Origin: Nostoc indistinguendum CM1-VF10
Lineage (GTDB): Bacteria; Cyanobacteriota; Cyanobacteriia; Cyanobacteriales; Nostocaceae
Assembly (NCBI GenBank): GCA_019359215.1
Contig: JAHHHS010000024.1
Span: 1 to 64,000, forward strand
DNA length: 64,000 bases
Reading direction: 5' to 3'
Shown: positions 27,335-35,293 of the stretch, in pieces
Position numbering within the stretch: the stretch's first letter is position 1
How the letters are laid out: each line of letters starts with the position of its first letter
The notes under the pieces: model-generated
The model's database searches: none
Seen by the model: the letters and a program-made list of their open reading frames with translations, nothing else
What the model was told of the DNA's origin: nothing
Made by a program: the position numbers and the translations under genes

Positions 27335-28613
27335 CTTTGAGCAGCAAATAATATAGTGAACCATTACCGCCTGTGATGCCAGCGCGATCGCCTGCTAGTT
27401 TACCAGAACCCATGAAATAATCCACCCGGCCCGGGCCTTTGATGGCACTTCCTGTATCTTGGTCAAGTACAAAGCGGCTGACAATACGCTTCTCTAATTT
27501 GCTACCACTGACGGGATAGGGAAACGAGTTATAAATTAGCGCTAGCGCTCCCGGAGGCATGAGAGACTTATCTGTAGCAATGGAACGTTCTGCTGTTACT
27601 GGCACATGAATACTACCAGTAGCTGGTCTACCACTTGTTTCCTGAAAGAAAACAAATCGTTCCCAGCGTGGCAGATAATTGCTCAACTCCTGCGGCTTCC
27701 CCCGGAAATAGCTAATCAAACGTGGCATTGTCAATCCTTGCAGTGGAAGTTTGCCATCTTTGGCTAGTTCTCTACCGATACTAGTCCAAGGGTAATCAGT
27801 TCCACCTGCATAGCCAATTGATGTTGTTTTGCCATTAGTTAATTTAATTTGGGCAGAACCTTGGATATGTACCATATACGCATCTAAGCGATCGCGGAAC
27901 CAAAGCAGTTCTAAACCGCGCAATTTGCTCTTATTCCCTTTTAAACCATCCTTCCCTTCCAAATCAATCCGTTTGGGGTGGGGTTTGGGCCATTGGCTGA
28001 AATTAGGTGGTAGCCGATAAAGAGGATACTTATATATTGCAGTTTTGACACGGCTAGCGGTGTAAATAGGTTCGTAGTAAGCAGTGAACTTAACAGTACC
28101 CTTGCCATCGTTGCCTACAGACTGGTAAAAGACAAACTCACGGCGGACAGCAGCTTGTAGTTGCGCTGCTGACTTAGAACTGACAACTAGTTGGCGAAAA
28201 CGTACCAAACTCCGGCGGACGCGATCAAGGGTAATTTCTTTAACTGGATAATTTTGATATGCTGCGATCGCCTCTTTCTTTGTTAGGTAAAGCAAACTGT
28301 TATCAATGGAAGCCAACAGTGCTTTGCGATCACCTCTGGTGGGCGAAATGCCAACGCCTGTTTTACCCCTTTGACCCCACAGTTGCTCATCCCAACCCAA
28401 GCAAGCGTGCTGGGGCGTACAATCGGTTCCGATCACGATTGGTTTTAGCGGTGGTGTTACATTAGGAATGGTTGGTACTGGCAGAGGGAGATCAGGGGCG
28501 GTGGGTACTGGCAACGGCAGTAAGTTAGGAACCTGAGCAACAGAAGACCAGAGAGGGTTTACAAGGGCGATTCCCAGACTTAAGGAAAGCAAAGCAAGGG
28601 TTTTTCTCATCAT
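27330..28613 (-). CDS. mltA: MltA-type lytic murein transglycosylase
   Basis: 427 residues. A signal peptide (1-27, ending SSVAQ) and a proline-rich spacer (PVPTAPDLPLPVPTIPN) precede the MltA barrel (KFTAYYEPIYTASRV, LELLWFRDRLDAYMVHIQGS, YAGGTDYPWTSIGREL). The C-terminal 3D-type domain has VLDQDTGSAIKGPGRVDYFMGSG, where the catalytic Asp pair sits. It cleaves peptidoglycan glycan strands. No Cys lipobox, so it is probably periplasmic or loosely anchored. The ATG follows the stop of the upstream small gene directly, so the two are likely co-transcribed. Confidence 0.93.
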   Translation of the reverse strand: MMRKTLALLSLSLGIALVNPLWSSVAQVPNLLPLPVPTAPDLPLPVPTIPNVTPPLKPIVIGTDCTPQHACLGWDEQLWGQRGKTGVGISPTRGDRKALLASIDNSLLYLTKKEAIAAYQNYPVKEITLDRVRRSLVRFRQLVVSSKSAAQLQAAVRREFVFYQSVGNDGKGTVKFTAYYEPIYTASRVKTAIYKYPLYRLPPNFSQWPKPHPKRIDLEGKDGLKGNKSKLRGLELLWFRDRLDAYMVHIQGSAQIKLTNGKTTSIGYAGGTDYPWTSIGRELAKDGKLPLQGLTMPRLISYFRGKPQELSNYLPRWERFVFFQETSGRPATGSIHVPVTAERSIATDKSLMPPGALALIYNSFPYPVSGSKLEKRIVSRFVLDQDTGSAIKGPGRVDYFMGSGKLAGDRAGITGGNGSLYYLLLKE

Positions 28614-28868
28614 TTAGTTGAATCTTTCAACACTGGAACTAAAAATTGGTTCTACCCGGATTGCCACAATCCGAGAAGGGCGTACTACCATATATTCCCC
28701 TTGAATATTTTTGATCGGTACGCTAATAAAGTCATTAGAAGCAGACTTTGGCACAAGTTCGCCGCTATACCATTTCTGAAACTCTTGAATAGTAGGAAAG
28801 CGTACTTCTTCCCGATGACCGCTTTCCAGTAGGAGGTATACGGCATATTCATTTGCAGTTCTAGCCAT
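28614..28868 (-). CDS. small conserved cyanobacterial protein upstream of mltA
   Basis: 84 residues from ATG 28868 (MARTANEYAVYLLLESGHRE); an in-frame ATG at 28892 would add eight residues. It is soluble with a beta-rich pattern: VRFPTIQEFQKWYSGELVPK, VPIKNIQGEYMVVRPSRIVAIRVEP. I recall near-identical proteins in other cyanobacteria but no function. Its stop codon touches the mltA start, which points to translational coupling. Confidence 0.75.
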   Translation of the reverse strand: MARTANEYAVYLLLESGHREEVRFPTIQEFQKWYSGELVPKSASNDFISVPIKNIQGEYMVVRPSRIVAIRVEPIFSSSVERFN

Positions 28869-29139
28869 AAGATTGGATGATTTGAAAAACATTCAACCCA
28901 TTGTTAACTACGTAACCCCCGAATGAAAAGGGTAAGCATACGGGAGGTGAGGGGACAAGGGAGAATTTACTTCCCTTTTTCTCATGTCCGATGCCCAATG
29001 ACTCTTCAGGTTAACTGAAAGTTTCATGATTTCAAAACTCTTCATACATACAAATGCAAATGCCGGACTGTGGTTTGTCCGTTTTTGCGATCGCCTTTTC
29101 CCAAAATCCCAAGTTCTGATTCAAAAGGAGAACTGCGGG

Positions 29140-29375
29140 TTAAGAAATAGGCACTGTAACTGTAACCGTGAAATGAAACTTGCTAGCTTGATCTTTCCCC
29201 AAAGACTCAGCCCAAATTTTTCCTCCCAAATTATCGATAATCCGGCGACAAATTGCCAAACCAAGTCCGCTACCACCTACAGTCCGTTGCAAAAATCCTT
29301 CTTCTTGATAAAAATGCTCTGTGCCTGCATCAAGGCAACTCCAACTTGGGTAGCGATCGCCTCTACTAAACCTAC
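29140..29375 (-). pseudogene. collapsed sensor histidine kinase remnant
   Basis: The C-terminal ATPase end survives in one frame (EHFYQEEGFLQRTVGGSGLGL, then AICRRIIDNLGGKIWAESLGK). Directly upstream, in a different frame, is LVEAIATQVGVALMQAQ, the end of a GAF domain. The intact kinase at 35294-37303 has the same two segments (LVKAIATQVGAALIQAE and FDRFYQEEGALRRTTGG) about 190 residues apart. An internal deletion removed HisKA and most of HATPase and left a frameshift. It cannot encode a working kinase. Confidence 0.8.
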
Positions 29376-29617
29376 ACAATCCTTGATATATATAAAATAT
29401 ATATTGTGATAAAGTCTCAAAAGAAAATAATTGGGGATTCGTCATACATCTGGAATTTGTTTTTACTTATGTTTTAAATTAATTCCAGATGCAATCCTTA
29501 ACCCCCGCTATTCATTCCCACCCTATGAGTATATTGAGTGTGGGGACTTTTGCCTACCGTTAAAGACGAAAGGCTGATTTATTAAATTTTGGATTTTTAA
29601 TTAGACCGCAGCGACGC

Positions 29618-30238
29618 TCAACTCACTTCAATTAAGCTTCGTTCAGTTAGGGTGACTCCATCAAATAAGCAATGGTGCAAATCGACCTTGGTCAGGTCTA
29701 CTTCTGTAAAATCAACGTTACTTAGATCAGTTTTGTACAAAATAGCTTTGGCAAGACTGGTATGGCTCAGGTCTGCATTGCTCAAGTTTGCCCCAGTCAG
29801 GTTTGCACCACTGAGATTTGCCCCAGCCAAGTTTGCACCACTGAGGTTGGTATAGCGCAAATCTGCTCCAGCTAAATTTGCACCACTGAGGTCAGCATCA
29901 TGCAAGTCTGCTAAACGCAAGTCTGCTTTCACAAGGCTTCCCTTATGCAAATCCACCTGCCTGAGAGTTGCCCGTATCAAGTTAGCAGCCTTGAGGTTTG
30001 CCAAAATCAGGTTTGCTCCAGTGAAGTCGGTTCTCCAGAGAGCCGCCGCAGTCAAATTTGCTTCGATCAGATTTGCTCCGCGTAGGTTAGTCTGTGATAG
30101 AGTCGCGTTAGCTAAGTTAGCTCTATTCAAATTAATTCCAGCTAAACACACTTCGCTGAGGTTGACTAAGTGCAGACTTTTTTGAGTGAAATTTCTCTCT
30201 CCTGCACAATAGCGTTTGAGAAGTTCATCAGCATCCAT
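29618..30238 (-). CDS. pentapeptide-repeat protein
   Basis: 206 residues, nearly all A(N/D)LXX pentapeptides from about residue 33 to 195 (ANLANATLSQTNLRGANLIE, ADLRLADLHDADLSGANLAG). It should fold as a right-handed quadrilateral beta-helix. A 30-residue N-terminal cap (MDADELLKRYCAGERNF) resembles those of many Nostoc members. No signal peptide. Function unknown; some relatives mimic DNA and protect gyrase, which cannot be read here. Confidence 0.92.
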   Translation of the reverse strand: MDADELLKRYCAGERNFTQKSLHLVNLSEVCLAGINLNRANLANATLSQTNLRGANLIEANLTAAALWRTDFTGANLILANLKAANLIRATLRQVDLHKGSLVKADLRLADLHDADLSGANLAGADLRYTNLSGANLAGANLSGANLTGANLSNADLSHTSLAKAILYKTDLSNVDFTEVDLTKVDLHHCLFDGVTLTERSLIEVS

Positions 30239-30365
30239 ACAGCCTGCCTCCCAAAATCTCCATTTCTCACCTGAAAACTACAGTATCTACTCGATAAGTT
30301 TCTTTCGTTTAAGCTCTTTCAGTTATCCACACTTACAGCTATTTTCAGTTAATTAAATCACAGTG

Positions 30366-30387
30366 GAGGCACGGTATACCGTGCCTC
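30366..30387. terminator. palindrome downstream of ocp
   Basis: A perfect 22-bp palindrome (gaggcacggta and its complement) 13 bp beyond the ocp stop codon. It can form a strong RNA hairpin, but there is no long T-run. It is either the ocp terminator or a short palindromic repeat; a similar design is at 33005-33039. Confidence 0.5.
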
Positions 30388-30399
30388 TATAAGAGTGGT

Positions 30400-31362
30400 T
30401 TATTTACGTACTAGGTTGAGCAGTTCTTTAGGAGAAGCAAGCAAGTCAATCCCTACGAAGAAGATTTTATCTTGGGGATCTAGCAAAAACCGCCATGCAA
30501 TATTCATCCCAACACTGGCACCGAACCAAGGGGTTTGGACTTTGCCTGTAACTTTAATTTGGGTATAGCCATCTTCCACTGGCTCAGATATACCACGCTT
30601 TGGGATCATCTTCAATCCCTGGCATTCTTCACGCATATAAGCGCGGATTGCCTCTTGACCAATAATTGGTCTTTCAAAGGGGGGTTGCAAGGCACCTTCA
30701 GAGAGAAACAGAGCAACCGCAGCATCAAAGTCATTGGCATTCATGTTATTGATATAGCCCAACACCGTAGGATTATTGATGCCCTCAATGGTGACTTTAG
30801 TCCGAAACGCTGGTGCAATGGGAGGAGCAACAGGTTCTGAAACTTTTTTGTAACTACCGGGAGCATTCGGGTCAAATCCCATGCTAACTACGGTATTACG
30901 TAGAATTGTAATTTGTTGACCTGAATCAGCACTACGGATAGCTTGCAACACATCAGCAGCTTTAGGAGAAAGCTTGTAGCCTTCTGGGATAGGAGCAACA
31001 ATTCCCTGGGCCATCCATTCTCCTAACTGATACCAAAAGCCCAATTTGATGTTCACCGTGAAGGATGCATAAGAACGACACAGGGGAGTGTCAGCACGGT
31101 TAGCCAAATCGTACATGACTTGCGTTTGAGCCTCAAAAGGCATCTGCTTAATTTGTTCGAGTAAGCCTTGTGCAAGGATCATGTTAGCTGCTCCTGGAGC
31201 GGCAACTGTAATACTTCTACCCATCTCGGTATAGGCAAACCAGAGTAATGCTAGTTGATCTTCAGCATTGAGCTGAGAAAATGATTCGACAATATTTGGA
31301 ACAAGGTCAGCAACTAGAGTTCCGGGAAAAATACTTTGAGCCGACTGGATGGTAAAAGACAT
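30400..31362 (-). CDS. ocp: orange carotenoid protein
   Basis: 320 residues from ATG 31362 (MSFTIQSAQSIFPGTLV), the usual OCP length. The longer frame to 31377 starts with TTG and is rejected. The N-terminal all-helical carotenoid domain (about 1-165) has Y44, W110 and R155. The C-terminal NTF2-like domain (about 195-320) has Y203 and W290, matching the carotenoid-keto-binding Tyr/Trp of the family. It binds a ketocarotenoid, is activated by blue-green light, and quenches phycobilisomes. The residue set indicates a full-length photoactive OCP. No FRP gene is beside it; an hli remnant and a small membrane protein lie divergently upstream. Confidence 0.97.
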   Translation of the reverse strand: MSFTIQSAQSIFPGTLVADLVPNIVESFSQLNAEDQLALLWFAYTEMGRSITVAAPGAANMILAQGLLEQIKQMPFEAQTQVMYDLANRADTPLCRSYASFTVNIKLGFWYQLGEWMAQGIVAPIPEGYKLSPKAADVLQAIRSADSGQQITILRNTVVSMGFDPNAPGSYKKVSEPVAPPIAPAFRTKVTIEGINNPTVLGYINNMNANDFDAAVALFLSEGALQPPFERPIIGQEAIRAYMREECQGLKMIPKRGISEPVEDGYTQIKVTGKVQTPWFGASVGMNIAWRFLLDPQDKIFFVGIDLLASPKELLNLVRK

Positions 31363-31992
31363 AACAAAAATTCCCAAAAGAAAATTACAGTTCTATCGAA
31401 TGTGAAAATCAAATATTCAAAGACGGAAGAAAGATGCATTTAGCATTTAACAAAGGCACTTAGCAATCTTTACGTCATCGTTAGCGAGTCTTCTCGTGTC
31501 GTACGCTGCTGGTCTTTTAAGGGTCACAGCCCATCGTATGCATCGCTTTACCAAAGGCACAGTGATTCTGTTGCCTATGAGTTTGAATACTCGGCAAAGC
31601 ACATTGCAGGCTTAACTGCATAGTTATCTAGAAAGCTTTAATCAACTGTGGTTTAACGCATTAATGTTGTTTGTATATCTTTATGTAAAGAAACATAACA
31701 AGTTCGTTACAAATAAGCAATACTTTCTCAGTTATAAATTAATAAGTTTTGCTTATATAAAATGTAAGTTTTGTTTAAAATAGATTACGCACAATTGCAA
31801 ACTTATTGTGCGAAATGCTCTTGCATTCGAGCGTCACAGACTGTTGTAGACACCCCACTTCGCGCACGCATCCAAAATACCCTACTTGCTTAGTACGGCT
31901 TTTACTACTTTTTTATTTGTGTCAAGTGGTTGTAGAAAATATTTACATTAGTTAATATTCGTTTACAGATAACAAAAGCAAAGAGTGAAAGA
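31363..31992. other. ocp upstream region
   Basis: About 630 bp between the ocp start and the MITE at 31993. It presumably holds the ocp promoter. No open frame of note. Confidence 0.5.
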
Positions 31993-32096
31993 TAAGCTGT
32001 TACGCATTTAACCTGAACATTTACATGATGACTGATAACCGTTAACAGTTAACGACTGTAAAGAGTGTTTATACAATTTAGGCGCGTATCAGCTTA
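31993..32096. repeat. MITE-like element, taagctgttacgc type, copy 2
   Basis: 104 bp with ends taagctgttacgc and gcgtatcagctta (one mismatch as inverted repeats). The interior blocks are those of the copy at 5393-5510, in the same order. It abuts the hli remnant and has apparently replaced its start codon region. Confidence 0.75.
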
Positions 32097-32306
32097 ACAA
32101 ATAGAGGCTTTACTATTAACGAGCGCGGCCAACTCTATAGATTTGCAATTGAACCCAAGGTTTATGTTGATGAAACCCCAAGTACAGGCTTTACCAAATA
32201 TGCTGAAAAATTAAATGGTCGTTTGGCAATGATTGGTTTTGTCTGACTCATAGCCTTGGAAATTTTCATCGGAAACGGTTTGGTTGGATGGTTAACCAAC
32301 CTTTAG
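32097..32306 (+). pseudogene. hli (high light-inducible protein) pseudogene
   Basis: The frame gives [20 protein letters not shown], then [20 protein letters not shown], then GRLAMIGFV, a TGA (32244-32246), then LIALEIFIGNGLVGWLTNL and TAG. This is an HLIP with its chlorophyll-binding motif ([12 protein letters not shown]). The TGA sits where the family usually has Ser (TCA to TGA is one change). No ATG or alternative start is in frame because the MITE ends right before it. Two lesions suggest true decay. Confidence 0.8.
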
Positions 32307-32370
32307 AGGAAACACGTCAGATTTACGAATTTTCTTTAGTTGACAAATAAAACAATTTAGAGGCAAACTT

Positions 32371-32610
32371 ATGAAAACAGATTTTGACTACTCCAGAAAA
32401 GATTTGATTGGATCAGTCGTTTTTAGACCTGATTTCAATAACTTTGAGACCATTAATGCAAATCAAGCGTGGTCACTGTTTTTCACTGCTGGTAAAGACG
32501 ACAAGGGGCTGGGACAAGAAATTGAATTCGGCAGATTTTTTACTAACCTCTTAATTGCTATTGGAGCAACTGGAATTCTTTGGGGGGTTTACTTCAGCCA
32601 ATTGGGATGA
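32371..32610 (+). CDS. small single-helix membrane protein next to hli remnant
   Basis: 79 residues. A soluble N-terminal half (DYSRKDLIGSVVFRPDFNNF, ANQAWSLFFTAG) is followed by a membrane helix at about 56-76 (FFTNLLIAIGATGILWGVYF). An AGAGG ribosome site lies 9 nt upstream. I do not recognise the family. Its position 64 bp after an hli gene and divergent from ocp suggests a photoprotective or thylakoid role, which is only context. Confidence 0.6.
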   Translation: MKTDFDYSRKDLIGSVVFRPDFNNFETINANQAWSLFFTAGKDDKGLGQEIEFGRFFTNLLIAIGATGILWGVYFSQLG

Positions 32611-32728
32611 GCAAGTTTGTTCATTTCTAGTGTGTCGTAGCTTCAAGGGAGATCTTGGATTTTAATACCAGGACTTATTTTCACTTTTCAATACTTTAAA
32701 AAATTCTGTTAGCTTTGGAAAAAGTTTG

Positions 32729-32989
32729 ATGTTAATTGGATTTATAAAGCTTCCCAATTTGTCACGGTATTGTGGATACGTAGGCTTAGAAGTAGCACAA
32801 ATTGTTTCCAAACATCTTGCAGTTCAAACTAAAGCCTATGTAATTCAAAATAGAACAATATTGATAAATCAACTTTCAAAGTCTGGTCTGGATTCTCATA
32901 CAGCAAATCGAACTGTTACTGTACTTATCTCAAGCCCGGTTTTACAATTAACCAACAAGAACCAGTGTGCAATTAGTTGGCGAAAGTAA
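32729..32989 (+). CDS. possible small protein (uncertain)
   Basis: 86 codons from ATG 32729 (MLIGFIKLPNLSRYCGYVGL). It is basic with a weak hydrophobic start and no family I recognise. A purine-rich ggaaaaag precedes the ATG. It ends just before the palindromic repeat at 33005. Could be a real short gene or chance. Confidence 0.3.
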   Translation: MLIGFIKLPNLSRYCGYVGLEVAQIVSKHLAVQTKAYVIQNRTILINQLSKSGLDSHTANRTVTVLISSPVLQLTNKNQCAISWRK

Positions 32990-33004
32990 GTATAATAATT
33001 CTCA

Positions 33005-33039
33005 CTTGTAGGGACACGGCAATGCCGTGTCCCTACAAG
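33005..33039. repeat. 35-bp interspersed palindrome
   Basis: A 17-bp arm (cttgtagggacacggca) and its exact complement separated by one base. It may act as a bidirectional terminator between the plus-strand small genes and the 3' end of trpE. It belongs to the short palindromes that are frequent between Nostoc genes. Confidence 0.7.
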
Positions 33040-33105
33040 TATCCGTCTTTATAATATGTGGTTAGTTATTTTTTCTGCATTTTACCCATGTGGGAACCGC
33101 TATAT

Positions 33106-34635
33106 TTAGCGCAAACAACGAATTGCCTCTAATAGACCTCTGGCTTTATTCAGCGTTTCTTCGTATTCTTTTTCTGGTTCAGAATCAGCCACCAAACCTG
33201 CACCGGCTTGCACGCTTACCGTATTATCATGCACTACCATTGTGCGAATTGCGATCGCAGTATTTAATTGCCCTTCAAAATCGTAATATCCATACACACC
33301 GGAATAAACACCCCGACGACTAGACTCTAACTCGTGGATAATTTCCATCGCCCTAATTTTGGGTGCGCCGCTTACCGTACCTGCTGGGAAGCAAGCTTTT
33401 AATAAATCCCATGCTGTTTTACCAAGTGCTAATTTAGCCACAACATTGCTGACTATGTGCATTACATGGGAGTAGCGCTCAACTAACATTAATTCATCAA
33501 CTTTGACGCTACCATTTTGACAAACACGCCCCAAATCATTCCGCCCTAAATCTACAAGCATCACATGTTCGGCAACTTCCTTGGGATCTTCGAGTAAATC
33601 CTTGGCAAAGGCTGCATCTTCTTGAGTAGTTTTACCCCGTGGACGCGTCCCGGCAATTGGGCGTACCGTTGCTATCACTCCACCATCGGAATCGGTTTCA
33701 GCTTTCACCATCACTTCAGGACTGGAACCGATGATTTGCCAATTTTGGAAGTTAAAGTAAGCCATGTAAGGCGAAGGGTTTATCTGACGTAGGGAGCGAT
33801 AAAGGGCAAAGGGGTCGCCTGTGTATGCTGTAGATAATCGCTGGGAAATTACTACTTGGAAAATATCACCTGCTTTGATGTAGTCTTTGGCCTTTTGGAC
33901 ACTGGCACAAAAATCAGGTCGGGTAAAATCGCTCTTATACTCCTCTGCCTCTCTACCTGTGTCTTCCTCTGCCCCCTTGCTCCTTGGCGGTTTCCATTCC
34001 AATCTGGTTTTTTCTGGCGATAGCGGTAGAGATAGCTTTTCAAGCATTTGGGTGACGCGATCGCACGCTTGTTGATAGGCTGCTTTTAAATCTACTTTGG
34101 GGTCACGTAAATCAGCATAAGCGATCGCCCAAATTTTCCGCTTCACTTGGTCAAAAATCAAGAGGTGGTCTACCTGCATCCACAACCCATCAGGGATATT
34201 TCGCTCATCTGGTGGGTGAATTGGCACGCGCGGCTCAATCCAGCGAATTAATTCATAGCCCCAAAACCCAAACAAACCACCAATTCCTGGCGGTAGCTGT
34301 GGTAGCTTAACTGGGTGAAAAGGTGCTAAACATTCGGCTAAAGCTGTAAAAGGGTCGCCCGCAAAAACGACTTGCGAACCATCACGGTTTAACTGGGTAG
34401 TATGCTCGCCCCTTGCTTCCAAAACCCAAAGCGGATCGCAACCCACTAAACTATAGCGTCCTAGTTTTTCCCCACCTTCTATCGATTCCAACAAAAAGCT
34501 ATAGGGCTGACCTGCACAGACTTTATACCAAGCAGATACGGGCGTATCTAGGTCTGCTACCCATTCTTGATATACCGGGACGAAGTTGCCTTGTTGCGCT
34601 AGGGTGCAAAACTGGGAGAAATCCGGAAACATCAT
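33106..34635 (-). CDS. trpE: anthranilate synthase component I
   Basis: 509 residues. The N-terminal domain carries the tryptophan-binding LLES motif (SFLLESIEGGEKLGRYSLVG). The chorismate-binding domain is at about 250-505 (GDIFQVVISQRLS, INPSPYMAYFNF, IAGTRPRGKT, HVMLVDLGRNDLGRV, FPAGTVSGAPKIRAMEII, GVYGYYDFEGQLNTAIAIRT). It converts chorismate to anthranilate with a glutaminase subunit (TrpG) encoded elsewhere. The first codons are ATG ATG. It lies 95 bp downstream of psaD on the same strand, with a hairpin-rich repeat between. Confidence 0.97.
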   Translation of the reverse strand: MMFPDFSQFCTLAQQGNFVPVYQEWVADLDTPVSAWYKVCAGQPYSFLLESIEGGEKLGRYSLVGCDPLWVLEARGEHTTQLNRDGSQVVFAGDPFTALAECLAPFHPVKLPQLPPGIGGLFGFWGYELIRWIEPRVPIHPPDERNIPDGLWMQVDHLLIFDQVKRKIWAIAYADLRDPKVDLKAAYQQACDRVTQMLEKLSLPLSPEKTRLEWKPPRSKGAEEDTGREAEEYKSDFTRPDFCASVQKAKDYIKAGDIFQVVISQRLSTAYTGDPFALYRSLRQINPSPYMAYFNFQNWQIIGSSPEVMVKAETDSDGGVIATVRPIAGTRPRGKTTQEDAAFAKDLLEDPKEVAEHVMLVDLGRNDLGRVCQNGSVKVDELMLVERYSHVMHIVSNVVAKLALGKTAWDLLKACFPAGTVSGAPKIRAMEIIHELESSRRGVYSGVYGYYDFEGQLNTAIAIRTMVVHDNTVSVQAGAGLVADSEPEKEYEETLNKARGLLEAIRCLR

Positions 34636-34639
34636 TATT

Positions 34640-34728
34640 TTTCAAAAGTAATTGGTAATTGGTAATGGGTAATGGGTTTTTATATTACCAATTACCCATT
34701 ACTAATTACCCATTAGCTACTAGTAGCT
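34640..34728. repeat. inverted/tandem repeat between psaD and trpE
   Basis: Several copies of ggtaattggtaatgggtaat on one side and attaccaattacccatt on the other, separated by a T-rich loop (ttttta), form a large hairpin just after the psaD stop. It probably ends psaD transcription. It is built from the heptamer-like unit taatggg. Confidence 0.65.
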
Positions 34729-34730
34729 AG

Positions 34731-35156
34731 TTACGGAGCGTCGTAGGTAGTACCACCGCTAAATTTAACTTTAGAGGGACTGGGGTTTTGTCCGATACGA
34801 CGGTCTACATAACGCACTTTGTCACGGCCTGGGTTAACCTTTTCAGGGAATACACCATCAGCTGGGTGAAGCAAAAGGGTTTCGCCGTTGGGTAAAATCC
34901 GGTAAATTTTGTAATCTGTAATTTTGAGTTTCCGAAGTTGCTGACCGCCCAAAAAGATGCCATATTCTTTACGAGCAAGATACAGCAGGTTTTCACCTTT
35001 CCGCATAGTAGCAGCGCCACCTGTAGGCATTTCAAAAACTTGCTCTTTTGGGCTAGTCCAAGTGATAGCGTACTTTTCTTCTAATGCTGCTTTTGTGAGC
35101 AAGCCACCTGTGTGGCCACCGAATAGCGGGGTTTGTCCAGAGAGTGTTTCTGCCAT
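34731..35156 (-). CDS. psaD: photosystem I reaction centre subunit II
   Basis: 141 residues, the normal PsaD length. Start is [20 protein letters not shown], core [20 protein letters not shown] and [16 protein letters not shown]. The basic C-terminus ([20 protein letters not shown]) docks ferredoxin on the stromal face of PSI. No transmembrane segment, as expected. It is its own transcription unit, upstream of trpE. Confidence 0.98.
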   Translation of the reverse strand: MAETLSGQTPLFGGHTGGLLTKAALEEKYAITWTSPKEQVFEMPTGGAATMRKGENLLYLARKEYGIFLGGQQLRKLKITDYKIYRILPNGETLLLHPADGVFPEKVNPGRDKVRYVDRRIGQNPSPSKVKFSGGTTYDAP

Positions 35157-35293
35157 AAAGTCGTTCTCTCAACGTTTTTAAGGAATCGTAACACTGCAAC
35201 CAGGATCATATTGCGATCGCGTCATAGACTGTAACAGTTTTTAGTCATTAGTCATTTGTCCTTTGTTAAAAACCGATGCCCCATGCCCAATAC

